64,000 nt of DNA from Veillonellales bacterium (GTDB lineage: Bacteria; Bacillota; Negativicutes; Veillonellales; Dialisteraceae): NCBI GenBank assembly GCA_944390485.1, contig CALXPQ010000002.1, positions 186,001 through 250,000 of the forward strand, in the 5' to 3' direction. Shown piece after piece: positions 17,124 to 25,393 of the stretch. The notes below the pieces were generated by a model. It did not search any database. It was not told the DNA's origin and saw nothing but the letters and a program-made list of their open reading frames with translations. The position numbers and the translations under genes are program-made. Every line of letters starts with the position of its first letter. Position 1 is the first letter of the stretch.

Positions 17124-17132
17124 ATTATAGCA
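17124..17132 (-). promoter_or_regulatory. Extended -10 of the RhuM gene
   Basis: Minus-strand TGC-TATAAT, about 45 bases upstream of the start. There is no recognisable -35. Confidence 0.55.
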
Positions 17133-17192
17133 GAAATCCTCCGGACTTATTTCCTGCGGGACGGGGGACGCGGGGCAAGGGAGGCCGGCGGC

Positions 17193-17221
17193 TTGCGGAT
17201 GGTCCGATATTTGACTATAAT
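17193..17221 (+). promoter_or_regulatory. marR-MATE promoter
   Basis: TTGCGG (17193-17198), 17-bp spacer, TATAAT (17216-17221). Confidence 0.65.
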
Positions 17222-17234
17222 GGTAAAATATTGG
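17204..17234 (+). promoter_or_regulatory. Inverted repeat operator across the marR -10
   Basis: CCGATATTT (17204-17212) and AAATATTGG (17226-17234) pair at 8 of 9 positions. The centre of symmetry falls inside the -10 element. This is the expected architecture for autorepression by a MarR dimer. Confidence 0.65.
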
Positions 17235-17253
17235 ACGAATCAGGAGGAAGACC

Positions 17254-17706
17254 ATGGAAGAACAAAAGCTGATCAGCGGGCTGTATCTGTCGTGGGCGCA
17301 GGGAACGGCGCTGTACGCGCGGTACGCGGAGACGCGCCGCGTGAGCTACAGCGAGCTCATGGTGCTGTACACGCTCTCCGAGGGGGAGGCGCTCACCCAG
17401 CGGGAGGTCTCGCTCCGGTGCGAGCTTACGAAGCAGACCGTGAATCAGGTGGTGAAGAAGTTCCGCGAGGCGGGCTGGCTCGTGCTGACCGGCGACGCGG
17501 CGGACCGCCGGCGGAAGGTGATCACGCTCACGGAGGCCGGCGCGCGGCAGGCGGAGGCGGTGGCGGGGCCGCTCCGGGCGATGGAGGCGCGGGTCGGCCG
17601 CCGCGTGGGCTGGAAGCGGCTCGCGGCGATGAAGGAGACGTCGGACCGGTTCAACCGGTATTTCGCGGAGGAGCTGGCTTGGCTCTCCGGAAAGGGGGAC
17701 GCATGA
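17254..17706 (+). CDS. MarR family transcriptional regulator
   Basis: 150 residues, family length. A winged helix-turn-helix is visible at ~30-100: YSELMVLYTLSEGEALTQRE, then the recognition helix CELTKQTVNQVVKKFREAGW and the wing DAADRRRKVITLTEAGA with the conserved D-x-R-x-x-x-V. SD AGGAGGAAG. The TGA overlaps the start of the MATE gene (ATGA). It probably represses this two-gene operon through the inverted repeat over its promoter and is relieved by an efflux substrate. The ligand is not predictable. Confidence 0.93.
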   Translation: MEEQKLISGLYLSWAQGTALYARYAETRRVSYSELMVLYTLSEGEALTQREVSLRCELTKQTVNQVVKKFREAGWLVLTGDAADRRRKVITLTEAGARQAEAVAGPLRAMEARVGRRVGWKRLAAMKETSDRFNRYFAEELAWLSGKGDA

Positions 17707-19016
17707 TGGTCCGCACGTTCCTGTCCTACGTGATCCCCGCGGTGCTGGCCATGACGCTCTCCGGCGTGTACGCCATCGTGGACGGCTTCTTCGTGGGGAA
17801 TCGCATCGGCGACATGGGGCTGTCGGCCATCAATTTCGCCTATCCCGTGACGGCGCTCCTCGAGGCTGTGGGCGCGGGCATCGGCATGGGCGGCGCGGTG
17901 CATTACGCGCTCGCCATGGGGCGGGGCGACCCGGTGCGGGCGCGGGGCTGCGCGGCGGCGGCACTCCGCACGCTGGTCCTGGCGGGGCTGGCGCTGTCGG
18001 CCGTGCTGTGGGCGCTGGCGGAGCCCATGCTGTACCTCATGGGCGCGCGGGACGGGCTGCTCCGGCTCGGCACGGAGTACAATCGCGTCATCACCGCCGG
18101 GGGCTTCCTCCAGATCCTCGGCGTTGGGCTGGTGCCGCTTCTGCGGAACCGCGCGGGGTCTTTCCCGGCGACGGCGGTCATGGTGACGGGCTTCGTGCTG
18201 AATATCGCGCTGGACTATCTCCTCGTGTGGCGCGTGGACTGGGGCATGACCGGGGCGGCGCTGGCGACGGTCATCGGGCAGGGAGCGGCGGCCGCGCTCG
18301 GCGCGGGCATCCTCCTCCGCCGGGGCGCGCTGGACTGGCGGCTGCCGGCTTCGGGCGCGTCCTCGCTCGTGCGGGACATCCTTTCCGTGGGCGCGGCGCC
18401 GTTCGGCCTCGCCATGACGCCGAACCTGTCCCTCGTGCTCATGAACGGATTCTCCGCGCACTATGGCGGGGAGTTCGCCGTGGCGGTGTACGCGGTGGTG
18501 GCGTACTCCATCTGCATCGTCTATCTGGCGCTGCAGGGCGTGGGCGAGGGGAGCCAGCCGCTCATGAGCTTCTGCTGCGGGCGGCGGGACGGCCGCGGGC
18601 TCGCGCAGGTGCAGCGCTGGGCAGCGGGTTTCGCGCTCCTCCTCGCGGCGGGGAGCGGCGTGGTCTTCTGGCGGTGGGGCACGGACATCAGCCTCTTCAT
18701 GGGCGTGTCGCACGCCGCGGCGGAGGCGTCGGGCGCGGTGTACCCCGTCTTCATCGCGTCCCTGCCCTTCATCGCGCTGTCCCGCGTGGCGGCGGCCGCG
18801 TTCTATGCGGCGGGGCAGAGCCGGCCCGCGCAGTGCCTCTCCTGGTCGGAGCCGCTCTTCCTCGGCGGTTTTCTCCTCGCGCTGCCTCCGTTCGGCGGGC
18901 AGGTCATGGTGTGGTGGAGCGTGACCTTCGCGCGCATCGCGGCGGCGGCCTTCGCGGCGTATCTGTGGCGGCGGGGCCGCGCGGGCTTCCTCGCCCCGGA
19001 GCGGCAGGCAGCCTGA
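17703..19016 (+). CDS. MATE family efflux transporter
   Basis: 437 residues with about 12 membrane segments in two homologous halves. The first half begins with LSYVIPAVLAMTLSGVYAIVDGFFVG and includes the MATE-type AINFAYPVTALLEAVGAGIGMG. The second half has GAAPFGLAMTPNLSLVLMNG and GVGEGSQPLMSFCCG, the family signature around QP. It is an inner-membrane cation-coupled exporter of drugs or metabolites. It is translationally coupled to the upstream marR and is probably induced by a substrate of that regulator. Confidence 0.94.
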   Translation: MMVRTFLSYVIPAVLAMTLSGVYAIVDGFFVGNRIGDMGLSAINFAYPVTALLEAVGAGIGMGGAVHYALAMGRGDPVRARGCAAAALRTLVLAGLALSAVLWALAEPMLYLMGARDGLLRLGTEYNRVITAGGFLQILGVGLVPLLRNRAGSFPATAVMVTGFVLNIALDYLLVWRVDWGMTGAALATVIGQGAAAALGAGILLRRGALDWRLPASGASSLVRDILSVGAAPFGLAMTPNLSLVLMNGFSAHYGGEFAVAVYAVVAYSICIVYLALQGVGEGSQPLMSFCCGRRDGRGLAQVQRWAAGFALLLAAGSGVVFWRWGTDISLFMGVSHAAAEASGAVYPVFIASLPFIALSRVAAAAFYAAGQSRPAQCLSWSEPLFLGGFLLALPPFGGQVMVWWSVTFARIAAAAFAAYLWRRGRAGFLAPERQAA

Positions 19017-19029
19017 AAGACAGACAGAG

Positions 19030-19061
19030 ACATCCCGGACGCGCTCCGGGCTGTTTTTTTT
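19030..19061 (+). terminator. Intrinsic terminator after the MATE gene
   Basis: CCCGGA/TCCGGG stem (19034-19039 / 19045-19050) extended by ACA/TGT, followed by eight Ts. Confidence 0.85.
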
Positions 19062-19083
19062 GCGGGGGGATGGCCCGCGCTTT

Positions 19084-19112
19084 TTCAGGGAAAATCCGCC
19101 GTATGGTATAAT
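19084..19112 (+). promoter_or_regulatory. polA promoter with extended -10
   Basis: TGG-TATAAT (19104-19112); weak -35 TTCAGG at 17 bp. The 17-mer CCGCCGTATGGTATAAT (19096-19112) is identical to that of glmS. Confidence 0.65.
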
Positions 19113-19146
19113 ACAAATAATTGTATTCGTTTCGAGGAGGCCCCTT

Positions 19147-21723
19147 TTGGAAAAAGAACTGGTGATCATTGACGGCAACAGCCTGCTGTACCGCGCGTTC
19201 TACGCGCTGCCGCTGCTGTCGAAGAACGGCGTCTACACGAACGCCGTGTACGGATTCCTGCGGATGCTCCTTTCGGTGTACCGCACGATGGACCCGGAGT
19301 ACATGGCGGTGTCGTTCGACAAGGACAAGCACACCTTCCGCATGGACATGTACGGAGACTACAAGGGCACGCGGAAGCCCGCACCGCCGGAGCTGGTGCC
19401 GCAGTTCGCGCTCATCCGGGACGCGCTCCGCGTGATGGGCATCGCCCAGTACGAAGTGTCCGGCTTCGAGGGGGACGACATCCTCGGCACGCTCGCCGCG
19501 CGCTATGAAGAGACGCTCCCCGTGAAGGTCATCACCGGGGACCGGGACGCGCTCCAGCTGGTGAACGGCCGCACGACGGTCTTCCTCACCCAGCGGGGCA
19601 TCTCGGACATGGCGGAGATGACGCCGGACGCGGTGGCGGCGAAGTACGGCATCACCCCCGCGCAGGTGGTGGACATGAAGGCCCTCATGGGCGACGCGTC
19701 GGACAATATCCCCGGCGTGCCCGGCGTGGGCGAGAAGACCGCCCTGAAGCTCCTCGGCCAGTACGGCACGCTGGACGGCATCTACGCCCATGCGGAGGAG
19801 ATCAAGGGCAAACTCGGCGAGAAGCTCCGCGCGGGGAAGGACTCGGCGTACCTGTCGCAGACGCTCGCCCGCATCCGGCGGGACGTGCCGGTGGACGCGC
19901 CTCTCGAGGATATGCACCGGCCGGTGCACGCAGAGGAAATGACGGAGCTCTTCCGCACGCTCGGCTTCGAGCAGCTCGCGGAAGAATTCAGCGCCCTGCC
20001 CCGCTTCCGGGCGCTCGCCGCGGCGAAGCAGGCGGAGACAAAAGACGCGGCGGAGGCGCTCGCCCTGTGGGACGGCACGGCGGATCTCGCGGGGAAATCC
20101 TGCGCCCTCGCGGTGAGCCTCACGGGCAACGCGCCCTTCTACGACTGGGACGCGGCGGTGATCGCCTGCGGCGATGCGGCGTGGGAGGTCCCGAAGGACG
20201 CGGCGGACAGCGCGGCGGCGGCCCTCCGCACGGCCCGGTCCGTGGCCGTGACGGACAGCAAGGCCCTCTGGGAGAGCGGTTTCCCCTGCGAAGGCGTCCC
20301 CTTCTGCGATCTGACGCTGGCGGCGTACCTCCTCGACCCGACCCGCGTGACTTATCCCCTGTCGTACCTGGCGGAAGCTTTCGGCGCGCTGCCGGTCTAC
20401 CCGGACGAAGCGGAGACGGCCGCCGGGCGGTGCGCCGTGACGGCGCGCTTCCTCGCCGGCGTGGGGGACGCGGCGGCGGCGAAGCTCGAGGCGCGGGGGC
20501 TCACCTCTCTGTTCCGGCAGATCGAAGCGCCGCTCGCGCCGGTGCTGGCCGCCATGGAGCGGGCGGGCATCGCCACCGACCAGGCGCGGTGGGCGGAGGT
20601 GCGGGAGGACATGACCCGCCGGGAACGGCAGCTCCTCCGCACCATCTATGAGGAGGCGGGCGAGAGCTTCAACGTGAATTCCCCGAAGCAGCTCGGGCAC
20701 ATCCTCTTCGAGAAGATGGGCATGCCCGCGGGCAAGAAGACGAAGACCGGCTGGTCCACCGCGGCGGACGTGCTGGAAATGCTCGCGGCGGATTATCCCT
20801 TCGTGAAGGAGATCCTCGCGTACCGCACGCTGGCGAAGCTCGTGTCCACCTACCTGGACGCGCTGCCCCAGCTCATCCGGCCCGAGACGGGGCGCATCCA
20901 CACGTCGTTCAACCAGACGGTGACCGCCACGGGGCGGCTCTCCAGCTCGGACCCGAACCTGCAGAACATCCCCGTCCGCACGGAGGAGGGGAAAAAGATT
21001 CGCTCCCTCTTCGTGCCGGGGGCGGGGTACGACTGCTTCATTTCTTCGGACTACTCGCAGGTGGAGCTCCGCGTGCTGGCGCACATGTCCGGCGACGAGA
21101 GCCTCATCCGCGCCTTCCGGGAGAAAGAGGACATCCACCGCCGGACCGCGGCGGAAGTGCTGGGCATCCCCATGGAGGACGTCACGCCGGAGCAGCGGTC
21201 CCACGCGAAGGCCGTGAATTTCGGCATCATCTACGGCATCAGCGACTTCGGCCTCGCCCGCCAGCTGGGCATCCCGCGGAGCGCGGCGGCGGACTACATC
21301 CGCACGTATTTCGAGCGCTATCCCCGCATCCACGCCTTCATGGAGGAAATGGTGCAGAAAGCGCGGGAGACCGGCCGGGCGGAGACGCTCTTCGGCCGCG
21401 TGCGGGACCTGCCGGACATCCTGAGCCGGAATTTCAACCGCCGGTCCTTCGCGGAGCGGACCGCCATGAATACGCCCATCCAGGGCACGGCGGCGGACAT
21501 CATGAAGATCGCCATGATCCGCGTGGCCCGCGCGCTCCGGGAGGGGCAGTTCCGGAGCCGCATCCTGCTCCAGGTGCACGACGAACTGGTGCTGGAGGCG
21601 GTGGAGAGCGAGATCCCCGCCGTGTCGGACCTGCTCCGCCGAGAGATGGAAGGCGCGGCGGATCTCGCGGCGCCGCTCGTAGTGGACATCCACACGGGGA
21701 AGAACTGGGCGGAGACGAAGTAG
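19147..21723 (+). CDS. polA: DNA polymerase I, TTG start
   Basis: 858 residues from TTG 19147 (GAGGAGG at 19134-19140, spacing 6). The protein then begins LEKELVIIDGNSLLYRAFYAL, as in homologues. Residues 1-~290 are the 5'-3' flap exonuclease (GFEGDDILGTLA, GDRDALQL, GDASDNIPGVPGVGEKTA). The middle exonuclease-like domain lacks all three proofreading motifs: no Asp-x-Glu, and the ExoII and ExoIII acids are absent. The polymerase domain has motif A (SDYSQVELRVLAHMSGD), motif B (AKAVNFGIIYGISDFGLA) and motif C (LLQVHDELVLE). It handles gap repair and Okazaki fragment processing. Ends with TAG. It heads polA-coaE-transglycosylase. Confidence 0.97.
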   Translation: MEKELVIIDGNSLLYRAFYALPLLSKNGVYTNAVYGFLRMLLSVYRTMDPEYMAVSFDKDKHTFRMDMYGDYKGTRKPAPPELVPQFALIRDALRVMGIAQYEVSGFEGDDILGTLAARYEETLPVKVITGDRDALQLVNGRTTVFLTQRGISDMAEMTPDAVAAKYGITPAQVVDMKALMGDASDNIPGVPGVGEKTALKLLGQYGTLDGIYAHAEEIKGKLGEKLRAGKDSAYLSQTLARIRRDVPVDAPLEDMHRPVHAEEMTELFRTLGFEQLAEEFSALPRFRALAAAKQAETKDAAEALALWDGTADLAGKSCALAVSLTGNAPFYDWDAAVIACGDAAWEVPKDAADSAAAALRTARSVAVTDSKALWESGFPCEGVPFCDLTLAAYLLDPTRVTYPLSYLAEAFGALPVYPDEAETAAGRCAVTARFLAGVGDAAAAKLEARGLTSLFRQIEAPLAPVLAAMERAGIATDQARWAEVREDMTRRERQLLRTIYEEAGESFNVNSPKQLGHILFEKMGMPAGKKTKTGWSTAADVLEMLAADYPFVKEILAYRTLAKLVSTYLDALPQLIRPETGRIHTSFNQTVTATGRLSSSDPNLQNIPVRTEEGKKIRSLFVPGAGYDCFISSDYSQVELRVLAHMSGDESLIRAFREKEDIHRRTAAEVLGIPMEDVTPEQRSHAKAVNFGIIYGISDFGLARQLGIPRSAAADYIRTYFERYPRIHAFMEEMVQKARETGRAETLFGRVRDLPDILSRNFNRRSFAERTAMNTPIQGTAADIMKIAMIRVARALREGQFRSRILLQVHDELVLEAVESEIPAVSDLLRREMEGAADLAAPLVVDIHTGKNWAETK

Positions 21724-21733
21724 GAGGGAGCGC

Positions 21734-22345
21734 ATGTATCGTATCGGACTGACCGGAGGCGTAGGCTGCGGGAAGAGCACCGTCTCTTCCTACATGGCGG
21801 AGCTCGGCATCCCGGTCATCGACGGGGACCGGCTCTCCCGGGAGGCGGTGACGCCGGGAAGCGAGGCCATGGAGGCCATCCGCCGCGTCTTCGGGCCGGA
21901 GGTCTTCCTGCCGGACGGCCGCCTGGACCGGGCGAAGATGGCGAAGCTCGTCTTTTCCGACGAGGATAAGCGGCAGGCGCTGAACGCCATCATCCATCCC
22001 TACGTGTGGAAGCGCACGGAAGAAGGGCTCATCACCGCGCAGAACGACGGGCACCGGCTGGCCGTGCTGGACATGCCGCTCCTTCTCGAGATCGGCTGGC
22101 AGCTCCGCTCCGAGGCGGTGTGGGTGGTGAAAGCGCCGGTGGACATGCAGATCCGCCGGGTGTGCGCCCGCGACGGCGCGACGCCCGAAGAGGCGATGGC
22201 CCGCATCCGCAAGCAGATGCCCACCGAGAATAAACTGCATTACGCAGACGTAGTCATCGACAACAGCCATTCGATCGCCGCGACCCGGCGGCAGGTGCGG
22301 GAAGCGCTCGCCCGCGTGCCGGGGTGCGTGCTGCCGAAGGAATAA
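21734..22345 (+). CDS. coaE: Dephospho-CoA kinase
   Basis: 203 residues, family size. The P-loop GLTGGVGCGKST is at 5-16. The CoA-binding region has IDGDRLSRE (usually DADxxAR) and NAIIHPYVW. The lid is RRVCARDGATPEEAMARI, and the C-terminal VVIDNSHSIAATRRQV is typical. It performs the last step of CoA synthesis in the cytoplasm. It lies 10 bases after polA; the polA-coaE order is common in Firmicutes. The SD AGGAGGGAG starts at the polA stop. Confidence 0.96.
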   Translation: MYRIGLTGGVGCGKSTVSSYMAELGIPVIDGDRLSREAVTPGSEAMEAIRRVFGPEVFLPDGRLDRAKMAKLVFSDEDKRQALNAIIHPYVWKRTEEGLITAQNDGHRLAVLDMPLLLEIGWQLRSEAVWVVKAPVDMQIRRVCARDGATPEEAMARIRKQMPTENKLHYADVVIDNSHSIAATRRQVREALARVPGCVLPKE

Positions 22346-22356
22346 AGGAGAGAGCC

Positions 22357-22974
22357 ATGGGAGGACAGAGACGCCGGCGGCGCAGCCGGAGCAGAAAAGA
22401 ATACCGGCCCTGCCGGGCGCGGAGGAGCGTCCGCGTCTTTACGGCGCTCGCGGCGTGCCTGTGCGTCTTCTTCCTCCTGCGGGAAGAGCCCCTCGTGCCG
22501 GAGGCGGTGCTCTACCGCCCCACGCCGGAGGTGCAGCGGCTCATCGCGGAGAATGCGGAGCGCTTCTCCCTCTCCCGGGAGCTCCTCCAGTCGGTGATCC
22601 TCACGGAGAGCAAATTCGACACGCACGCCGTGTCCAGCACGGGCGCGGTGGGCATCATGCAGCTCATGCCGGATACGGCCGAGTGGATCTCCGAGCAGAG
22701 CGGACTCCCCGATGACAACCTCCACAATCCGGAGGAAAACATTCCCCTCGGCTCGTGGTACCTGGAGTACCTCATCGGCAAGTACGACGGCAATCTCGTG
22801 CTGGCGCTGGCGGCGTACAACGCGGGCCGGGGTAATGTGGACTCCTGGATGGAGGAGCGCGGCTGGCCGCCGGACTATGCGGACATCGACGGCATCCCCT
22901 TCCCGGAGACGCGGGAATTCGTGCGGTCCGTCATCGAGAACCGGGACTGGCTGAGAGAAAAGAACCGCCCGTGA
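22357..22974 (+). CDS. SLT-type lytic transglycosylase
   Basis: 205 residues. A very basic N-terminus (residues 2-26) and a single hydrophobic segment (~28-41) suggest a membrane-anchored or exported protein with its enzyme in the periplasm. The SLT domain (~55-190) has the catalytic Glu84 in ILTESKFD, then GAVGIMQLMPDTAEW and ALAAYNAGRGNVDSW. It cleaves peptidoglycan to 1,6-anhydro-MurNAc products. ATG 22357 is chosen over GTG 22324 because of AAAGGAG. It lies 11 bases after coaE, so it is probably in the polA operon. Confidence 0.93.
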   Translation: MGGQRRRRRSRSRKEYRPCRARRSVRVFTALAACLCVFFLLREEPLVPEAVLYRPTPEVQRLIAENAERFSLSRELLQSVILTESKFDTHAVSSTGAVGIMQLMPDTAEWISEQSGLPDDNLHNPEENIPLGSWYLEYLIGKYDGNLVLALAAYNAGRGNVDSWMEERGWPPDYADIDGIPFPETREFVRSVIENRDWLREKNRP

Positions 22975-22993
22975 GCGGAAAGGAAGGACGACC

Positions 22994-23674
22994 ATGGAAC
23001 TGACTGAAGACCAGGCGAAGCGCCGGCAGGGCTTCCTCGACTGGGATGTGGAGCACATCCTGCCGGAGGCCGTGGGGGACTATCATTTCCGGCGGCTCGA
23101 CCGGCAGGAAGGGCGCATCTACTACGCCTTCGCCTATGTGAGCGAATCCACCGGCTGGGCCGTGCGGGCGCTCTTCGACGAAGAGACCATGGACTACATG
23201 GTGAAGACGGACTTCCGCCTCTTCGTCATGACGGACATCGAGCTCATCACCGGCGATTTCGAGGCGTATAAAAAAGCGGTGGAAGAGCTCCTCGTGAAGA
23301 ACATGACGCGGGAGCTCCTCGACCGGAAGGTCTCCGTCCTCGTGGCGGGGCGCGCCTTCACGAAATGGCACTGGGAAGAGGTCCTGCCGCCGGCCGTCGG
23401 TCATTACCGGCGCATGGTGGACCCGTCGCGGCCCCTCCTCGGGCTGAACGGCTCGTACATCATCGCGGTGTACGAATACGCGGAGAAGGAGCGGGGCATC
23501 GTCTTTTTCTACAACATGTTCCGCGACGAGTACTACGCGGAGATGAGCGCGGAGAAGATCCCCGTCATCATCCACCAGTACGACGCGCAGACCGCCGGAG
23601 AGCTGGAGCAGCTCATCCGGAAGCATCTGGCCGGCGACCTGGCGGAGCTGGAGACGATGACGCCGGAATCGTGA
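22994..23674 (+). CDS. Conserved-looking protein of unknown function
   Basis: 226 residues, start ATG 22994 with AAAGGAAGG. There is no signal peptide, membrane segment or motif I can name. It is rich in aromatic and acidic residues. Two similar-looking halves may exist: WDVEHILPEAVGDYHFRRLD (~17-36) and WHWEEVLPPAVGHYRRMVDP (~125-144) share spacing and the pattern (D/E)-x-x-LP-x-AVG-x-Y-x-R-R. This suggests an internal duplication. It closes the polA-coaE-SLT run before a terminator. Function unknown. Confidence 0.7.
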   Translation: MELTEDQAKRRQGFLDWDVEHILPEAVGDYHFRRLDRQEGRIYYAFAYVSESTGWAVRALFDEETMDYMVKTDFRLFVMTDIELITGDFEAYKKAVEELLVKNMTRELLDRKVSVLVAGRAFTKWHWEEVLPPAVGHYRRMVDPSRPLLGLNGSYIIAVYEYAEKERGIVFFYNMFRDEYYAEMSAEKIPVIIHQYDAQTAGELEQLIRKHLAGDLAELETMTPES

Positions 23675-23678
23675 GAAT

Positions 23679-23700
23679 GCGGGCATGTCCCGCTTTTTTT
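23679..23700 (+). terminator. Intrinsic terminator after the polA operon
   Basis: GCGGG/CCCGC stem (23679-23683 / 23689-23693), loop CATGT, seven Ts. Confidence 0.85.
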
Positions 23701-23746
23701 ATGTTTATTTTGCGGAAATGATAGAAATTCCGGCCCGCCCAGCCGG

Positions 23747-23752
23747 TATAAT
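23747..23752 (+). promoter_or_regulatory. -10 element of the aldo/keto reductase gene
   Basis: TATAAT 43 bases upstream of the ATG. There is no clear -35 and no TGn extension. Confidence 0.45.
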
Positions 23753-23794
23753 GATAAGCAAAGACGTAACGGCAGCAGAAAAGGAGGGACTCTC

Positions 23795-24604
23795 ATGGAA
23801 TGGATACAGCTGGAAAACGGCGTGAAGATGCCGCGCCTCGGGCTCGGCGTCTGGCAGAGCGGCGTCATGACGGAGCAGGCCGTGCTGTGGGCGCTCGAAG
23901 CGGGCTACCGGCACATCGACACGGCGGCCATGTACGGGAACGAGGAGGCCGTGGGCCGCGCCGTGAAGAAGAGCGGCCTCCCGCGGGAAGAGGTCTTCGT
24001 GACGACGAAGCTCTGGACCGACGACGTGCGCCGCGGCCGCGCGCGGGACGCGCTCATGGAGAGCCTCCGCCGCCTCGACATGGATTACGTGGATCTGTAC
24101 CTCATCCACTGGCCGGCGGAGGGCTACCGCAAGGCCTGGGAGGACCTGACGGACCTTTACCACGAAGGGTGGTGCCGGGCCATCGGCGTGGCGAATTTCG
24201 AGGCGGACTATCTGGACGCGCTCTCCGGCGTGTCGGATATGAAGCCGCTGGTCGACCAGTTCGAGTCGCATCCGTCCTTCGCGAACCAGCCGGTGCTGGA
24301 CGCGTGCCTCGCCCGGGGCATCGCGCCCGTGGCGTACAGCCCGCTCGGCAAGGGGAAGGACCTCGCGGGGAACGACACGGTGAAGCGCCTCGCGAAGAAA
24401 TACGGCAAGACCCCCGCGCAGATCACGCTGCGCTGGCAGCTCCAGCGGGGTTTCACGGTCATCCCGAAATCGGCGGACCGGGGGCGCATCGCGGAGAACG
24501 CGCAGATCTTCGATTTCAAGCTGCGGAAGAAAGACATGGAAGCGATGGCCGCGCTCGACGAGGGGCGCCGCCTCTCTGCGGACCCGCACGATTTCCCGTT
24601 CTGA
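23795..24604 (+). CDS. Aldo/keto reductase
   Basis: 269 residues, a typical single-domain TIM-barrel AKR using NADPH. The catalytic tetrad is visible: Asp42 and Tyr47 (HIDTAAMYGNE), Lys72 (TTKLW) and His105 (LIHWP). The cofactor-binding C-terminal motif VIPKSADRGRIAENAQIFDF is present. It probably reduces small aldehydes or diketones such as methylglyoxal (family inference); the substrate is not shown by the sequence. SD AAAGGAGGG. Single-gene transcript with a bidirectional terminator after it. Confidence 0.93.
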   Translation: MEWIQLENGVKMPRLGLGVWQSGVMTEQAVLWALEAGYRHIDTAAMYGNEEAVGRAVKKSGLPREEVFVTTKLWTDDVRRGRARDALMESLRRLDMDYVDLYLIHWPAEGYRKAWEDLTDLYHEGWCRAIGVANFEADYLDALSGVSDMKPLVDQFESHPSFANQPVLDACLARGIAPVAYSPLGKGKDLAGNDTVKRLAKKYGKTPAQITLRWQLQRGFTVIPKSADRGRIAENAQIFDFKLRKKDMEAMAALDEGRRLSADPHDFPF

Positions 24605-24624
24605 CCCATAAAAAAAGCGCAATC

Positions 24625-24662
24625 AAAAAAAGCCGTCCTGCACGATGACAGGATGGCTTTTT
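24625..24662. terminator. Bidirectional terminator, AKR / UDG-fold gene
   Basis: Arms AAAAAGCCGTCCTG and CAGGATGGCTTTTT (one G-T pair) around an 8-base loop, with A and T runs on both flanks. Confidence 0.88.
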
Positions 24663-24676
24663 CATTTGCGCCCGTT

Positions 24677-25393
24677 TCAGGAGGAGAGCCCCCGCTGCTT
24701 CAGCGCGTCGGCGAGCCCCTCGCGGAAGAGGTTCGCCCCGCCGTTCGCGGGATGGCGCAGGCCGATGGGCCGGTAGCCCGCGGCGCGCAGGGTGGCTTCG
24801 CTTTTTTTGCCCACGGCGAAGAGGGGCAGCGGGCCCGTGAGGGCGAGGAGCGCTTCCGTGTAGGCGAGCCCCGCCGCGAGCTCCGCGTCGGTGGGCGTGC
24901 GGTTCGTGAGCATGCGCCCTTTCTGGTGCGGATGGAAAGGGAAGATGTTCCACAGGAGGAATTCTTCCGGCGCGAGCCCCGCGGAGAGGCACGCGTCCCA
25001 CACGACCGTGTCGGTGGGCTCGTTGAAGCCGGACCGGCGCTGGATGTCCTTCGGCAGGAAGGGGCTGTCCGCGCGGCTCGTGCGGCGGCCCGGCGCGCCG
25101 ATGACCATCTTCGCATTCACCGTGGGATGGAGGGAGAGCATCATGCGCTCGCAGGTCATAGCTACGCCGGTGAAGCGGCCGCCCTGGTAGCCGCACGCTT
25201 CGGCCACGAGGAGGATGCGCGCCTGCGGGAGGCGCCGCGCGAGATAGCGCTCGAGCTGTGCCTTCCGGATGGAGCGGGCGTACGCCACGTCATAGTCCGG
25301 GTCGAAGTCCGCCCAGGGATTGAAAACGTCCGGCCCGTGCCAGCGGAGGAGGGACTGTACGAAATCCCGGGCCTGATGGATCGCGTCGGTCAT
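24677..25393 (-). CDS. Uracil-DNA glycosylase superfamily protein
   Basis: 238 residues with a UDG-like fold signature. ILLVAEACGYQGGRFTGVAMT (~60-80) resembles motif 1 of family-4/5 UDGs, with Cys replacing Pro in the GEAPG-type motif. LLWNIFPFHP is the Asn-containing strand, and LRHPANGG near 219 is the HP-type motif 2. It lacks the Cys pattern for an Fe-S cluster as far as I can see. Substrate unproven; it could be a DNA repair glycosylase or a UDG-fold protein of other use. Its start overlaps the stop of the upstream glycosyltransferase by four bases, so it is in that operon. Confidence 0.75.
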   Translation of the reverse strand: MTDAIHQARDFVQSLLRWHGPDVFNPWADFDPDYDVAYARSIRKAQLERYLARRLPQARILLVAEACGYQGGRFTGVAMTCERMMLSLHPTVNAKMVIGAPGRRTSRADSPFLPKDIQRRSGFNEPTDTVVWDACLSAGLAPEEFLLWNIFPFHPHQKGRMLTNRTPTDAELAAGLAYTEALLALTGPLPLFAVGKKSEATLRAAGYRPIGLRHPANGGANLFREGLADALKQRGLSS

